A stretch of DNA of 64,000 bases from G051132615 sp051132615 (GCF_051132615.1 NZ_CP152375.1:1922001-1986000); one strand, 5' to 3'; counted from the first letter of the stretch, positions 30,701-39,815 are shown. Notes: generated by a model from the sequence alone, not told the origin. A program made the numbers and translations.

Positions 30701-30852
30701 ATCCTTTAGGTATTGCCATGATTGGCGGTTTGGTTGTTTCACAAGTGCTGACTTTGTTTACAACGCCTATTATTTACCTTGCGTTTGATCACTTGTCTAT
30801 AGCGGTAAAAAAGCGTTTGGGTATACAAAAACAAAGCAATGAAAGTGTATAG
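27718..30852 (+). CDS. mdtB: RND efflux pump subunit MdtB
   Basis: MdtB is one half of the heteromeric MdtB2C inner-membrane drug/proton antiporter. The protein (1044 residues from the GTG at 27718) has the two-fold RND layout: TM1 after IDRPVATSLL, porter domain, then TM4 with the proton-relay aspartates in GFVVDDAIVVIENI, and the second half with GIVKKNAIMMIDFALAAE. GTG at 27718 is preferred over ATG at 27712 because AGGGG lies 6 bases before it and abuts the ATG. It is the second gene of a four-gene efflux operon and is immediately followed by mdtC. Confidence 0.93.
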   Translation: MNLSKIFIDRPVATSLLMIAILLVGMAAYRLLPISALPEVDYPTIQVTTFYPGASPDVTASTITSPLERQFGQMSGLTQMTSQSSAGASVVNLKFGLDVSLDVAEQEVQAAINAANNLLPSDLPNPPVYNKVNPADTPILTLAVTSDTMPLTRVQDLVDTRLAQKLSQVTGVGLVSIAGGQRPAIRVAVDTRAIAAKGLSIEDVRSTIVGANTNQAKGSFDGPHIAATIDANSQIKSVDEYRSIILAYKDGAPIRLSDIASIEDGPENQYLAAWADDQPGIILNIQRQPGANVIDVVDRIQKILPELQASLPGAVKLTVLTDRTTTIQASVKDVQTELFLAVALVILIIYVFLRSARATFIPAIVVPLSLIGTFAVMYLLNFSINNLTLMALTIATGFVVDDAIVVIENIIRYIEKGEKPFAAALRGAGEIGFTIISLTVSLIAVLIPLIFMGDIIGRLFREFAITLALTILISAFVSLSLTPMMCARLLKSSHETKEGRFAQMCEKGFDWLIAWYDKGLAIVFKHQMATLMMAAATFALTILLYVFIPKGFFPVQDTGVIQGITEAPQSVSFQAMMRYQQEMAKIILQDKDVESVSSFIGVDGTNTTLNGGRFLINLKPMSSGRDNATEIVQRLKSASTKMENMNLYLSPVQDITIDTSTSRSQYQFTLQSPDAEELNTWVPKMVAYLSEQKQLQDVSSDLQNEGRQIYLNIDRTTASRYGISVSDIDNVLYSAFGQRLISTIFTQSNQYRVVLDVDAAGETGTNVLNALYLKGTVSDTNDANFGQTVSVPLLSLVEVSEQNTPLTINHLGQFPMATISFNLAKGVSLGEAVGVIEQAKAQLDLPITIETAFQGSAAAFQNSLSSQVWLIIAAIVVMYIVLGVLYESYIHPVTILSTLPSAGVGALLALLITGNELDVIGIIGIILLIGIVKKNAIMMIDFALAAEREEGKTPLEAIHQACLLRFRPILMTTMAALFSAIPLALGSGIGSELRNPLGIAMIGGLVVSQVLTLFTTPIIYLAFDHLSIAVKKRLGIQKQSNESV

Positions 30853-30854
30853 TT

Positions 30855-33800
30855 ATGGGGCTAATTGAGTTATTCATCCGACGCCCAGTTGCCACCGTTC
30901 TCTTGACTATTGGTGCAGTATTGGTTGGTGTGGTAGGCTTTAGCCTAATGCCTGTGGCTCCTTTACCTCAAGTTGATTACCCTACTATTTCTGTGTCCGC
31001 TTCTTTACCTGGGGCGAGTCCTGAAACCATGGCTTCCTCTGTAGCGACACCGTTAGAAAGAGCGTTAGGACGTATTGCGGGTGTCACAGAAATGACCTCC
31101 AGAAGTTCGAGAGGTTCTACTCAAATCACGTTGCAGTTCGATTTAGACAGAGACATCAATGGTGCTGCACGTGAAGTGCAAGCAGCAATTAATGCTTCTC
31201 GCAGTATGTTACCAAGTGGTATGCCGGGGAATCCTACTTATCGCAAAGTCAACCCTGCTGATATGCCTATTATGATTTTGGCTTTAACATCTAAAACCAA
31301 AATGCGTAGCCAAATGTATGATGCAGCATCGACTATATTGGCTCAGAAAATTGCTCAAATTAATGGTGTAGGCGATGTGACTGTTGGTGGTAGCTCTTTA
31401 CCGGCTATTCGCGTGGATATTAATCCGTTACAACTGGCTAATTATGATGTGCCTTTAGAGTCGGTAAGGCAAGCCATTAATCAGGCAAATGCAAATAGAC
31501 CCAAGGGGGCAATCAATAGCGAAGATAATCGTTACCAACTTATGGCTAATGATCAGGCAGATAAACCAGAAGATTATTTACCTTTAGTGATTCACTATCA
31601 AAATGGCGCGGCAGTAAGGTTGTCTGATGTGGCCACTGTATATGAGGGTGTAGAAGATATTCGTAATGGTGGTTCTTTTAATGGAGAACCTACTATTTTA
31701 TTGATGATCTCTCGGCAACCGGGGGCGAATATTATTGAAACGGTAGAAAGTATTAAAGCTGCTATGCCTGCGTTACAAGCCTCTATTGATTCAGATATCG
31801 ATATGAACATTATGTCAGATCGTTCTACAACGATTAGGGCATCATTAAGTGAAGTTGAGTTTACTTTAGTTTTATCCATTATATTGGTTATATTGGTTGT
31901 TTTGGCTTTTTTACAGGATTGGCGTGCTGCATTGATTCCATCCATTGCGGTACCAGTGTCATTAGTGAGCACTTTTGGTGCAATGTATTTATTGGGGTTT
32001 TCTTTAAATAATTTGTCCTTAATGGCCTTAACTGTTGCCACGGGTTTTGTGGTTGATGACGCCATTGTGGTATTAGAAAATATTATGCGTCACATTGAGG
32101 CAGGAGAAAAGCCATTTATTGCCGCCATTAATGGGGCAAAAGAAGTGGGCTTTACAGTTATGTCGATGAGTATTTCGTTGATTGCTGTGTTTTTACCTAT
32201 TTTATTATTAGGCGGTTTGGTTGGGCGGTTGTTCCACGAGTTTGCTTTAACTTTATCTATTGCCATTCTTATTTCCTTGGTTGTGTCTTTAACGCTTACA
32301 CCAATGCTGGCTGCTCGATTTGCCAGAGTAAAAAGGGTTGAAGATAAAGGGCAGAAAAAAAGTTGGTGCAACTTTACTTATCGATGGTTTTTGTCTTTAG
32401 AAGTGTTTTATACCGATACATTAAAATGGGCTTTGAATCATCGAAAATTAATGATGTTTTTGTTGATGGTGACGGTCATATCGAATATCGCTTTATATTC
32501 TGTGATTCAAAAAGGTTTTTTCCCTCAGCAAGATACAGGGGTTTTAATGGGGCGGGTTGATGCAGATAAAGCATCTTCATTTCAAGCATTAAATCAAAAA
32601 GTCACCGAGCTTGCGAAACTGGTTAAAGAGGATCCTGCGGTTCAATCTGTTGGTTCCAATGTGAGTGGTCGTGGTAGTGCGTTTTTGTATGTGAATTTAA
32701 AACCGTTATCTGAAAGAAAAGTAGATGCGATGACGGTGATCAACAGAATTTCGGCAAAAACCAATAAAATTGCGGGCTCTCAATTGTTTTTAATGCCAGC
32801 TCAAGATATTCGCGTTGGCGGCAGGCAAAGTAATTCTTTGTATCAATATGCAGTACAAGCTGATGATGTGAATGAATTAAGTGAATGGGAGCCAAAAATC
32901 AGGCAAGCATTGGCTGCTTTACCTGAGTTAACAGATGTGAGTACGGATTCAAAAGATGGGACTCCGCAAGTTGAATTGGTTTATGATCGAGATACGATTG
33001 CTCGCTTAGGTTTAACAGTTAGCCAAGTGGACAGTGCCTTAAATAATGCTTTTGGGCAAAGGCAGGTAGCGACTTTATATAAATCACTCAATCAATATCA
33101 TGTGGTCATGGGCTTGGCTCCTGAATGGTTAGAAAGTGAAGAAGCGCTTAAAACCATCTACTTAAAAGGAAGTGATGGTACCCCAACGCCATTATCTGCT
33201 TTTTCTCATTGGGAATATGGCAATGCCCCCAATACCATTAATCATCAAGGACAGTTTGTTACCTCAACCATCTCATTTAATTTAGCAACAGGTGTCGCTT
33301 TATCTGATGCGTCTGCTGCTGTTGAAAAAGCTTTAGCCAGTATCGGTATGCCCACGACTTTGCATGGTAGTTTTCAAGGAACAGCAAAGGTTTTTGAAGC
33401 AACTTTTGCGACGATTCCTTGGTTAATTTTGGCAGCCATTTTAACTATTTATATCGTATTAGGTATATTGTATGAAAGCTTTATTCATCCTATTACCATT
33501 TTGTCTACTTTACCTTCAGCAGGTGTCGGTGCTTTTTTGGCATTGATGCTTTGTCATACAGAGTTTTCAATTATTGCATTAATTGGTGTGTTATTGTTAA
33601 TTGGTATTGTGAAGAAAAATGCCATTATGATGATTGATTTTGCATTGGTTGCGGAGCGTGAGCAAGGGATGACACCAGAAGAAGCCATATATAAAGCGGC
33701 AATATTACGTTTTCGACCGATTATGATGACGACTTTAGCTGCGGCATTAGGTGCTTTACCTTTAGCATTGGGTAGTGGGGAAGGGGCTGAAATACGTGTG

Positions 33801-33947
33801 CCTTTGGGTATTTCTATCGTTGGTGGATTAATGCTTAGCCAATTATTGACTTTATATACAACGCCTATTGTTTATTTATATCTTGATCGCTTTCGCTTAT
33901 GGTGTGCGTCAGTATATTCAGATACAAAAGTGAGGAAAATATCGTGA
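30855..33947 (+). CDS. mdtC: RND efflux pump subunit MdtC
   Basis: The 1030-residue RND protein starts MGLIELFIRRPVATVLL, like E. coli MdtC. It is paralogous to MdtB and carries GFVVDDAIVVLENIMRHIEAG in TM4 and GIVKKNAIMMIDFALVAEREQG in the second half. The start is two bases after the mdtB stop, and its stop overlaps the GTG start of the outer-membrane factor gene, so B, C and the channel are translationally linked. E. coli MdtABC substrates include bile salts and novobiocin; the substrates here are unknown. Confidence 0.93.
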   Translation: MGLIELFIRRPVATVLLTIGAVLVGVVGFSLMPVAPLPQVDYPTISVSASLPGASPETMASSVATPLERALGRIAGVTEMTSRSSRGSTQITLQFDLDRDINGAAREVQAAINASRSMLPSGMPGNPTYRKVNPADMPIMILALTSKTKMRSQMYDAASTILAQKIAQINGVGDVTVGGSSLPAIRVDINPLQLANYDVPLESVRQAINQANANRPKGAINSEDNRYQLMANDQADKPEDYLPLVIHYQNGAAVRLSDVATVYEGVEDIRNGGSFNGEPTILLMISRQPGANIIETVESIKAAMPALQASIDSDIDMNIMSDRSTTIRASLSEVEFTLVLSIILVILVVLAFLQDWRAALIPSIAVPVSLVSTFGAMYLLGFSLNNLSLMALTVATGFVVDDAIVVLENIMRHIEAGEKPFIAAINGAKEVGFTVMSMSISLIAVFLPILLLGGLVGRLFHEFALTLSIAILISLVVSLTLTPMLAARFARVKRVEDKGQKKSWCNFTYRWFLSLEVFYTDTLKWALNHRKLMMFLLMVTVISNIALYSVIQKGFFPQQDTGVLMGRVDADKASSFQALNQKVTELAKLVKEDPAVQSVGSNVSGRGSAFLYVNLKPLSERKVDAMTVINRISAKTNKIAGSQLFLMPAQDIRVGGRQSNSLYQYAVQADDVNELSEWEPKIRQALAALPELTDVSTDSKDGTPQVELVYDRDTIARLGLTVSQVDSALNNAFGQRQVATLYKSLNQYHVVMGLAPEWLESEEALKTIYLKGSDGTPTPLSAFSHWEYGNAPNTINHQGQFVTSTISFNLATGVALSDASAAVEKALASIGMPTTLHGSFQGTAKVFEATFATIPWLILAAILTIYIVLGILYESFIHPITILSTLPSAGVGAFLALMLCHTEFSIIALIGVLLLIGIVKKNAIMMIDFALVAEREQGMTPEEAIYKAAILRFRPIMMTTLAAALGALPLALGSGEGAEIRVPLGISIVGGLMLSQLLTLYTTPIVYLYLDRFRLWCASVYSDTKVRKIS

Positions 33948-35353
33948 CTTCGACACGTTTAACCGTATTGTTTTTGATTATTGCTGGTTTAAGTAGTGGT
34001 TGCATGGTAGGACCAAACTATCAGCGTCCTCAAATCGACATCCCTAACTCTTTTAAAGAAGCACCTACTGGTTGGAAAATGGCTGAACCAGCTGATGCAA
34101 TTTATCGCGGACAATGGTGGCAAATTTGGCAAGATGACACATTAAATCAATTGGCCAGCCAAGTTGCTTCTGCTAACTTAACCATTGCTCAGGCCTTGGC
34201 TAATTATCGTCAAGCACAAGCACAGGTACAGTCTGCTCAGGCTGATTTTTTTCCTAACTTAAGCGCTAATACAGGCGCTTCACGTAATCAAAATAATTTA
34301 GGAACAACCAAAAAAGTATCTTTAGATGCCAGTTGGGAAATTGATTTTTGGGGGAAAACAGCAAGAAGTGTTGAGGCAGCAACCGCAGTAGCGGGCTCAG
34401 AAGAGGCTGCTTTGGCTGTGGCGCAATTATCACAAGAAGCACAATTGGTACAAAATTACTTTGCTTTACGTGTGCTGGATAAACGCAAACAGTTGGCTCA
34501 AGATACTGTTAATTTATATCAACGTACCTTTAAGATTACTGAAAATCAGTATAAAGTAGGCGTTGTTTCAAAATTAGATGTTATGAGTGCTCAAAGTCAG
34601 TTAAAGTCTGCTGAGGCTCAAGTGATTGATCTGGATTTGTCTCGTAAACAGTATGAGCATGCGATTGCGATTTTGATTGGTAAAGCGCCTGCACAATTTA
34701 CCTTATCTGAAAATAAAGCCTGGCAACCTGTGTCAGTAACCATTCCAAATGCTCTACCCAGTAGCTTACTAGAAAGGCGTCCTGATATTGCACAAGCTGA
34801 ACGTAATGTTATTGCTGCAAATGCTAAAATTGGTGTGGCAAAAGCAGCTTATTATCCATCTTTATCGTTGTCTGCTTCAGGTGGCTATAGTGCGACTCAT
34901 TTGGCTGATTTATTTGATGTACCTTCTAGAGTTTGGGCAGTTGGTGCCAGCTTAGCTGAGGTATTATTTGATGGTGGCGCACGGACTGCTAGTGTAAAAG
35001 CAGCCCAAGCAGCCTATGATGGTTCGGTTGCAGGATACCGTTTAACAGTATTAACTGCATTACAAGAAGTAGAAGATAATTTAGCGGCTGTTCAGGCTTT
35101 AGCTCAAGAGCAAAAATTACATAAAGAAGCGTTAAATGCAGCCAGCATATCAGCAAAATTGGCATTAAATCAGTATAAAGCGGGAACCACAACTTTTGTG
35201 ACTGTTGCTCAGGCTCAGACAAGCCAAAACAATGCTGAACAAACCGTATGGCAAACAATAGGTCAAGAGTTATCGTCTCAGACTTTATTGATTAAGGCTT
35301 TAGGCGGAGGTTGGTCACAAATAAGCCATTCAGGTAAATCGATTAATCAATAA
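33944..35353 (+). CDS. NodT-family outer-membrane efflux lipoprotein
   Basis: The protein resembles OprM/CusC-type outer-membrane factors. It starts MTSTRLTVLFLIIAGLSSGC with a lipobox and lipidated Cys20, followed by MVGPNYQRPQIDIP. Two OEP repeats follow (NQLASQVASANLTIAQALANYRQAQAQVQSAQADFFP; RRPDIAQAERNVIAANAKIGVAKAAYYP). The GTG at 33944 is chosen because GAGGA lies 7 bases upstream and the start overlaps the mdtC stop as GTGA. At 469 residues it completes a self-sufficient tripartite pump, whereas E. coli MdtABC relies on TolC encoded elsewhere. Confidence 0.93.
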   Translation: MTSTRLTVLFLIIAGLSSGCMVGPNYQRPQIDIPNSFKEAPTGWKMAEPADAIYRGQWWQIWQDDTLNQLASQVASANLTIAQALANYRQAQAQVQSAQADFFPNLSANTGASRNQNNLGTTKKVSLDASWEIDFWGKTARSVEAATAVAGSEEAALAVAQLSQEAQLVQNYFALRVLDKRKQLAQDTVNLYQRTFKITENQYKVGVVSKLDVMSAQSQLKSAEAQVIDLDLSRKQYEHAIAILIGKAPAQFTLSENKAWQPVSVTIPNALPSSLLERRPDIAQAERNVIAANAKIGVAKAAYYPSLSLSASGGYSATHLADLFDVPSRVWAVGASLAEVLFDGGARTASVKAAQAAYDGSVAGYRLTVLTALQEVEDNLAAVQALAQEQKLHKEALNAASISAKLALNQYKAGTTTFVTVAQAQTSQNNAEQTVWQTIGQELSSQTLLIKALGGGWSQISHSGKSINQ

Positions 35354-35492
35354 TTCGCGATTTTTGCAAATAAGCCATAAAAATTTGATCTTCTGTATCA
35401 AAAAGTTTTGGTTTTTATTTCTGATTCAAGTATGATATGGGTCTAAATTTTTCATGATTTTAGCAATTTCTTACTTTGCAAAGGGAATAAAA

Positions 35493-36713
35493 ATGAATAT
35501 AAAGCAAGCTGTATTGATGTTATCGATTGGAATGGTTGCTTATCCATCTTTGGCGGATGTTGTGATTCAACCTCCAGTAATGAAATCTATACAGCAACAG
35601 GCTCAAGAACATACTACATGGGTGGAAGTATCTCGTGGGGCTTTAATCAATAATATTAGAGAAGTACGAAAAGCATTAAACAGCACGCAATTGTGTGTTG
35701 ATGTCAAAGCAGATGCTTATGGGCATGGAATTAAATTGATTATGCCAACATTATTGGGTGAGAATATAGATTGTATCGCTGTTGGCAGTAATCAAGAAGC
35801 ACAGATTGCCAGAGCCAATCGTTTTTCTGGACAAATTATCCGTGCACGTTTTGCCACACCTGCGGAAATTAAGGAAGCGCGTCAATACAATATAGAAGAG
35901 TTGGTTGGTAACCTTGAAATTGCGTTATATATTGATCAATTAGCGTCTTTGGATAACAAGGTTGTGCCTGTCCACCTTGTCTTAAACTCAGGTGGATTAG
36001 GACAAAATGGTTTGGAATTAAATAGTGATTCAGGTCAAAAAGATGCTATTGCTATTTCTAAAATGCGTTATTTGAAAATAGTGGGTATCACAACAGATTA
36101 TGCTATAAACAGTAAAGAAGAGGTCGAGAAAGGTTTTATTGAGTTTGGGAAACAAACAGGCTGGTTGTTTAAAAACACACAATTAGATCGCAATCAAATA
36201 AAATTACAGGCAGCTAATGATTTTGCAGCCCTAGCTGTACCTGATGCAAAGCTCGATAGCGCCAAAGTTGGCAGTGTGATTTATGGCAATACTTTTAATA
36301 TGTTTCACCAATTTAAGAATGTCATGCAGTTTAAATCACAAGTAGCCGCAGTGAACCATTACCCATCAGGCAGTACCGTAGGAGAAGGCCATAGTGCGAC
36401 GTTGAAAAGAGACTCTAAATTGGCTAATATTCCTGTTGGGTTTGCAGATGGTTACCGTAGTGTGTTTGGCAATAAAGCATATGTGTTTATTAATGGTCAT
36501 CGTGTGCCTGTTATCGGTAAAGTGTCCATGAATACCCTTATGGCGGATGTAACTGATTTTCCTGATATCAAAACTTCAGATGATGTGGTTTTATTTGGTA
36601 ATCAAGGGGCGCAGAGTATGACACAAACGGAAGCAGAACAAATTACTGATGCCTCTTTAGCAGAACTTTATACTGTATGGGGGCAATTAAATGAACGAGT
36701 TTTGGTTCAATAA
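35493..36713 (+). CDS. Periplasmic broad-specificity amino-acid racemase (Bsr)-like protein with altered active site
   Basis: The 406-residue protein has a signal peptide (MNIKQAVLMLSIGMVAYPSLA) and follows Pseudomonas/Vibrio Bsr racemases end to end. PLP lysine Lys72 and Tyr76 are kept in KADAYGHG, as is the second catalytic tyrosine (Tyr290 in NHYPSG). Compared with the P. putida sequence as I recall it, several residues differ: Gln171 for Arg (LGQNGLE), Asp202 for His (TTDYA), Asp243 for Ser (AANDFA), Lys258 for the Arg that contacts the PLP ring nitrogen (DSAKVG), and Phe317 for Tyr (GFADGY). The ATG at 35493 has AAGGGA 6 bases upstream. Racemase activity is therefore doubtful; a changed substrate is possible. 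Confidence 0.8.
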   Translation: MNIKQAVLMLSIGMVAYPSLADVVIQPPVMKSIQQQAQEHTTWVEVSRGALINNIREVRKALNSTQLCVDVKADAYGHGIKLIMPTLLGENIDCIAVGSNQEAQIARANRFSGQIIRARFATPAEIKEARQYNIEELVGNLEIALYIDQLASLDNKVVPVHLVLNSGGLGQNGLELNSDSGQKDAIAISKMRYLKIVGITTDYAINSKEEVEKGFIEFGKQTGWLFKNTQLDRNQIKLQAANDFAALAVPDAKLDSAKVGSVIYGNTFNMFHQFKNVMQFKSQVAAVNHYPSGSTVGEGHSATLKRDSKLANIPVGFADGYRSVFGNKAYVFINGHRVPVIGKVSMNTLMADVTDFPDIKTSDDVVLFGNQGAQSMTQTEAEQITDASLAELYTVWGQLNERVLVQ

Positions 36714-36734
36714 ATAAACATATCTGTATGAAAA

Positions 36735-36774
36735 AAGAGCTTTTATACTACGAATTTGAGTAGATAAAAGCTCT
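36735..36774. terminator. Terminator-like hairpin after the racemase-like gene
   Basis: AGAGCTTTTATACTAC and GTAGATAAAAGCTCT pair with one bulged A. The T run is clearer on the minus strand, but the position 20 bp past the stop fits termination of the plus-strand gene. Confidence 0.6.
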
Positions 36775-36861
36775 TAAAATTTGTGTAATTGAGTTTTTTG
36801 TTAAAAAGCTTGTTACAATTGAAAAATAAGGGGCTCATTTATTTTAAGGTAAATAAAAAAC

Positions 36862-37725
36862 ATGTTTGTTAAAGCATTTGTCTTTGCCGTATTGGCAGGG
36901 ATTTTTTTTGAGAGTTATTTTGCTTTTATTGCCGTTTTCGGTATCATTTATTGTGCAGATCTCTTCTTTCCTTCATTGAGAGGAGATCAATCCGATCGCC
37001 CTCAAAACCCAGATTTATTTTTTCGAGTGACATTTGAAGTATTAGGTCATGTCAGTAAAGCAAAAGGTATTGTCACAAAGGATGATATTCATTTTGCAAC
37101 TCAAACAATGGCTCAAATGAAGTTGGATGCACAAAGTCGGCAAGAAGCACAGCAGGCGTTTGAACGAGGAAAAAGCCCTTATTACCCATTAAATCAACGG
37201 TTAAATTTGCTGTACCAGTATTATCAACATGCGCCTTACTTATTACAGTTTTTTACTGAAGTACAAATTCGTGCTGCATGTAATGATGGTCAATTGGCAC
37301 AAGGTGAAGCAGAAATTCTTTTTACCATTGCGCAAGAATTTAATATTTCTAGGCAAGCATTTGAGCGCTATGTTCATTCTATACAAGGTAGCACGCGCTT
37401 TTACAATCAATCTACTTACCAGCAACAAAATCATTATAATGGATCAGGTTCTCACCGTTATGGCCAAGATGAGCGTTATGATTCAAGCTCATCAGCGCAA
37501 TATCAACAGGATTCTTTGCAGGATGCTTATGAAGTATTGGGTATTGATGAGAATGCAGATACAGCAAAAATAAAAAGAGCTTACCGTAAACTGATGCAAG
37601 AACACCACCCAGATAAATTGGCTTCAAAAGGTTTACCTGAAGAAATGATGGAATTGGCCAAACAACGTACACAAGAAATACATGCAGCTTATGATCTTAT
37701 AAAAAAACACAAAGGATTCAAATAA
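36862..37725 (+). CDS. djlA: DjlA-type membrane-anchored co-chaperone
   Basis: The 287-residue protein has an N-terminal membrane segment (VFAVLAGIFFESYFAFIAVFGIIYCADLF), a TerB-like helical domain (about residues 50-170: GHVSKAKGIVTKDDI), a Q/S/Y-rich linker and a C-terminal J domain (about 217-287) with the HPD tripeptide in LMQEHHPDKLASKGLPEEM. This is the DjlA architecture; it stimulates DnaK ATPase at the inner membrane. It sits alone between the racemase-like gene and hemF. Confidence 0.92.
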   Translation: MFVKAFVFAVLAGIFFESYFAFIAVFGIIYCADLFFPSLRGDQSDRPQNPDLFFRVTFEVLGHVSKAKGIVTKDDIHFATQTMAQMKLDAQSRQEAQQAFERGKSPYYPLNQRLNLLYQYYQHAPYLLQFFTEVQIRAACNDGQLAQGEAEILFTIAQEFNISRQAFERYVHSIQGSTRFYNQSTYQQQNHYNGSGSHRYGQDERYDSSSSAQYQQDSLQDAYEVLGIDENADTAKIKRAYRKLMQEHHPDKLASKGLPEEMMELAKQRTQEIHAAYDLIKKHKGFK

Positions 37726-37786
37726 TCGCTTGTGCTACCCATTAATTTAATAATAAAAATATTTATTCATCAGAAGAAAGATTTTA

Positions 37787-38704
37787 GTGAACACACAGCA
37801 AAATATTGCCGCTATTAAGGCTTTTTTATTAACATTACAAAACGATATTTGCTCTGCTTTAGCTGATATTGATGGGCAAGTAAATTTTCAGTTTGATCAA
37901 TGGCAAAGCCAATTGGGTGAAGGAAAAACCGGTATATTAAAAAATGGTGCTGTTTTTGAAAGCGCAGGTGTCAATTTTTCTCATGTACGTGGGCAGGCAA
38001 TGCCTCAAAGCGCAACAGTACATCGTCCAGAATTAGCAGGTGCTCCTTTTGAAGCTATGGGTGTTTCTTTAGTGATTCATCCAAATAATCCATATGTTCC
38101 TACCAGCCATGCCAATGTGCGATTTTTTATTTCCTATCCAGAACATTCAGAACCTGTGTGGTGGTTTGGTGGTGGGTTTGATTTAACACCATTTTACCCA
38201 TTTGAAGAGGATGTTATTTTTTGGCATCAAGCTGCATTTGATTTGTGCGCACCGTTTGGGGCAGATGTTTATCCACAGTATAAAAAGTGGTGTGATGATT
38301 ATTTTTTCCTCAAACATCGGCAAGAGTGTAGAGGCATAGGGGGCTTATTTTTTGATGATTTGAATCATTGGGATTTTGATACTTGTTTTGCTTTTATTCA
38401 AGCTGTTGGTAATGGTTATTTAACTGCTTACTTACCTATTGTACAAAAAAGAAAAGATATCTCTTACTCTGAACAACAAAGGCAGTTTCAACTTTATCGC
38501 AGAGGCAGATATGTTGAGTTTAATCTAGTATGGGATAGAGGAACTCTATTTGGTTTACAGTCAGGTGGTCGTACTGAGTCTATTTTAATGTCAATGCCAC
38601 CTTTGGTCCGTTTTGAATATGCTTATCAAACAGAACCTGATACCCCAGAATATCAATTAACAGATTATTATTTGAAACCAAAAGACTGGCTCAATTTAGT
38701 TTAA
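37787..38704 (+). CDS. hemF: Oxygen-dependent coproporphyrinogen III oxidase
   Basis: HemF converts coproporphyrinogen III to protoporphyrinogen IX with oxygen, a late step of haem synthesis. The 305-residue protein has the family signatures HPNNPYVPTSHANVRFF, WWFGGGFDLTPFYPFEEDV, RRGRYVEFNLVWDRGTLFGL and GRTESILMSMPP. The start is GTG after a weak GAAAG. It is a cytosolic dimer. Its presence implies aerobic or microaerobic haem synthesis. Confidence 0.96.
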   Translation: MNTQQNIAAIKAFLLTLQNDICSALADIDGQVNFQFDQWQSQLGEGKTGILKNGAVFESAGVNFSHVRGQAMPQSATVHRPELAGAPFEAMGVSLVIHPNNPYVPTSHANVRFFISYPEHSEPVWWFGGGFDLTPFYPFEEDVIFWHQAAFDLCAPFGADVYPQYKKWCDDYFFLKHRQECRGIGGLFFDDLNHWDFDTCFAFIQAVGNGYLTAYLPIVQKRKDISYSEQQRQFQLYRRGRYVEFNLVWDRGTLFGLQSGGRTESILMSMPPLVRFEYAYQTEPDTPEYQLTDYYLKPKDWLNLV

Positions 38705-38856
38705 TCAAGTTAAGCATTCTTTTATCAAAAAATGCCCTCTTTTAGCCGCTTTTGTGTTAACGCAAATAATCATGGTTAAAATGGTCTTTCTTGTAGCCTT
38801 GTTTTCTAAAAAAGGCGTATAGTATTGCTTATGGATCATAATGTTAGGTGTAAGAC

Positions 38857-39783
38857 GTGGTAAATACAATAAAAAAAGAATCAATCACACACGCTTGGGT
38901 CAGCAGTTTACGACTGAAAACATTGCCTTTAGCTTGTTGTGGCATCATAACGGGTACTGCTTTAGTTATCGCTCAAGGGCTTAAAATGAATGGCTGGGTG
39001 TTTCTTTTTTCTTTATTAACAGCCGTATTATTACAATTGGTGTCTAATCTGGCCAATGACTATGGTGATATGCAAAAAGGCAGTGATACAGAGCAGCGGA
39101 TTGGCCCAAAAAGAGGAATGCAATATGGTGTGATTTCCTCAGTTCAAATGAAATGGGCAATCATATTTGTTGGTTTCTTAAGCTTGGTTTCTGGGATTAC
39201 ATTGATAGTTTTAGCCTGCCGTACGTTAAGCGATGTATTGGCTTTTATTGTTTTGGGAGGAGTCTCTTTAATTGCAGCGATTACCTACACAGTTGGTAAA
39301 AAAGCTTATGGTTATTCAGGATTTGGCGACTTATCTGTCTTAACGTTTTTTGGCTATGTAGGTGTGATGGGTAGCTTTTATTTACAAACACACCATATTG
39401 GCCTTTATAGTTTTTTACCAGCAACAGCATGTGGGTTATTAGGTACATTGGTTTTAAATGTCAATAATATGCGGGATATACAGGAAGATGAACGTAATGG
39501 AAAACGTACTTTGGCTGTACGTTTAGGTTCTAAAAATGTACGTTATTATCATTTGTCTTTATTAATTGGCAGTTTTTCCTGTTTGGTATTGTTTGCCTCT
39601 CTTTATGCAGAAGGTAACCCCTATATTTGGTTATTTTTATTTGCTTTACCTTTATTTTATTTAAATGGTTACGCAGTATTGGTACATAAAGACCCCATTC
39701 AATTGCAAAAACAATTGGCTATGGCTGTGAAAATTAATGTGTGTACTTTGGCTTTATTTTCTATTGGGTTATTCTTAACATAG
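38857..39783 (+). CDS. menA: 1,4-dihydroxy-2-naphthoate polyprenyltransferase
   Basis: MenA attaches the isoprenoid tail to DHNA in menaquinone synthesis. The 308-residue UbiA-superfamily membrane protein equals E. coli MenA in length. It has the first aspartate motif NDYGD (residues 67-71, followed by MQKGSDTEQRIGPKRG, which is MenA-specific) and the second NNMRDIQEDERNGKRTLAVRLG. Eight to nine membrane helices are visible. The start is GTG with AGGTG 6 bases upstream. It is followed by ubiD, a ubiquinone gene; other men genes are not in the window. Confidence 0.9.
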   Translation: MVNTIKKESITHAWVSSLRLKTLPLACCGIITGTALVIAQGLKMNGWVFLFSLLTAVLLQLVSNLANDYGDMQKGSDTEQRIGPKRGMQYGVISSVQMKWAIIFVGFLSLVSGITLIVLACRTLSDVLAFIVLGGVSLIAAITYTVGKKAYGYSGFGDLSVLTFFGYVGVMGSFYLQTHHIGLYSFLPATACGLLGTLVLNVNNMRDIQEDERNGKRTLAVRLGSKNVRYYHLSLLIGSFSCLVLFASLYAEGNPYIWLFLFALPLFYLNGYAVLVHKDPIQLQKQLAMAVKINVCTLALFSIGLFLT

Positions 39784-39815
39784 TAGAACCAATATATCTT
39801 ATTCAAAATTAATGT

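Noticed and set aside
31598..32371. Minus-strand frames of 155 and 93 codons inside mdtC
   Set aside because: They mirror the mdtC reading frame and have no start signals or family features.
33899..33943. Upstream start of the outer-membrane channel gene inside mdtC
   Set aside because: It would bury the lipoprotein signal; the GTG at 33944 has GAGGA 7 bases upstream and gives a normal lipobox.
37229..37672. Three overlapping frames inside djlA
   Set aside because: djlA itself explains the region with clear J-domain motifs; the others are out-of-frame shadows.
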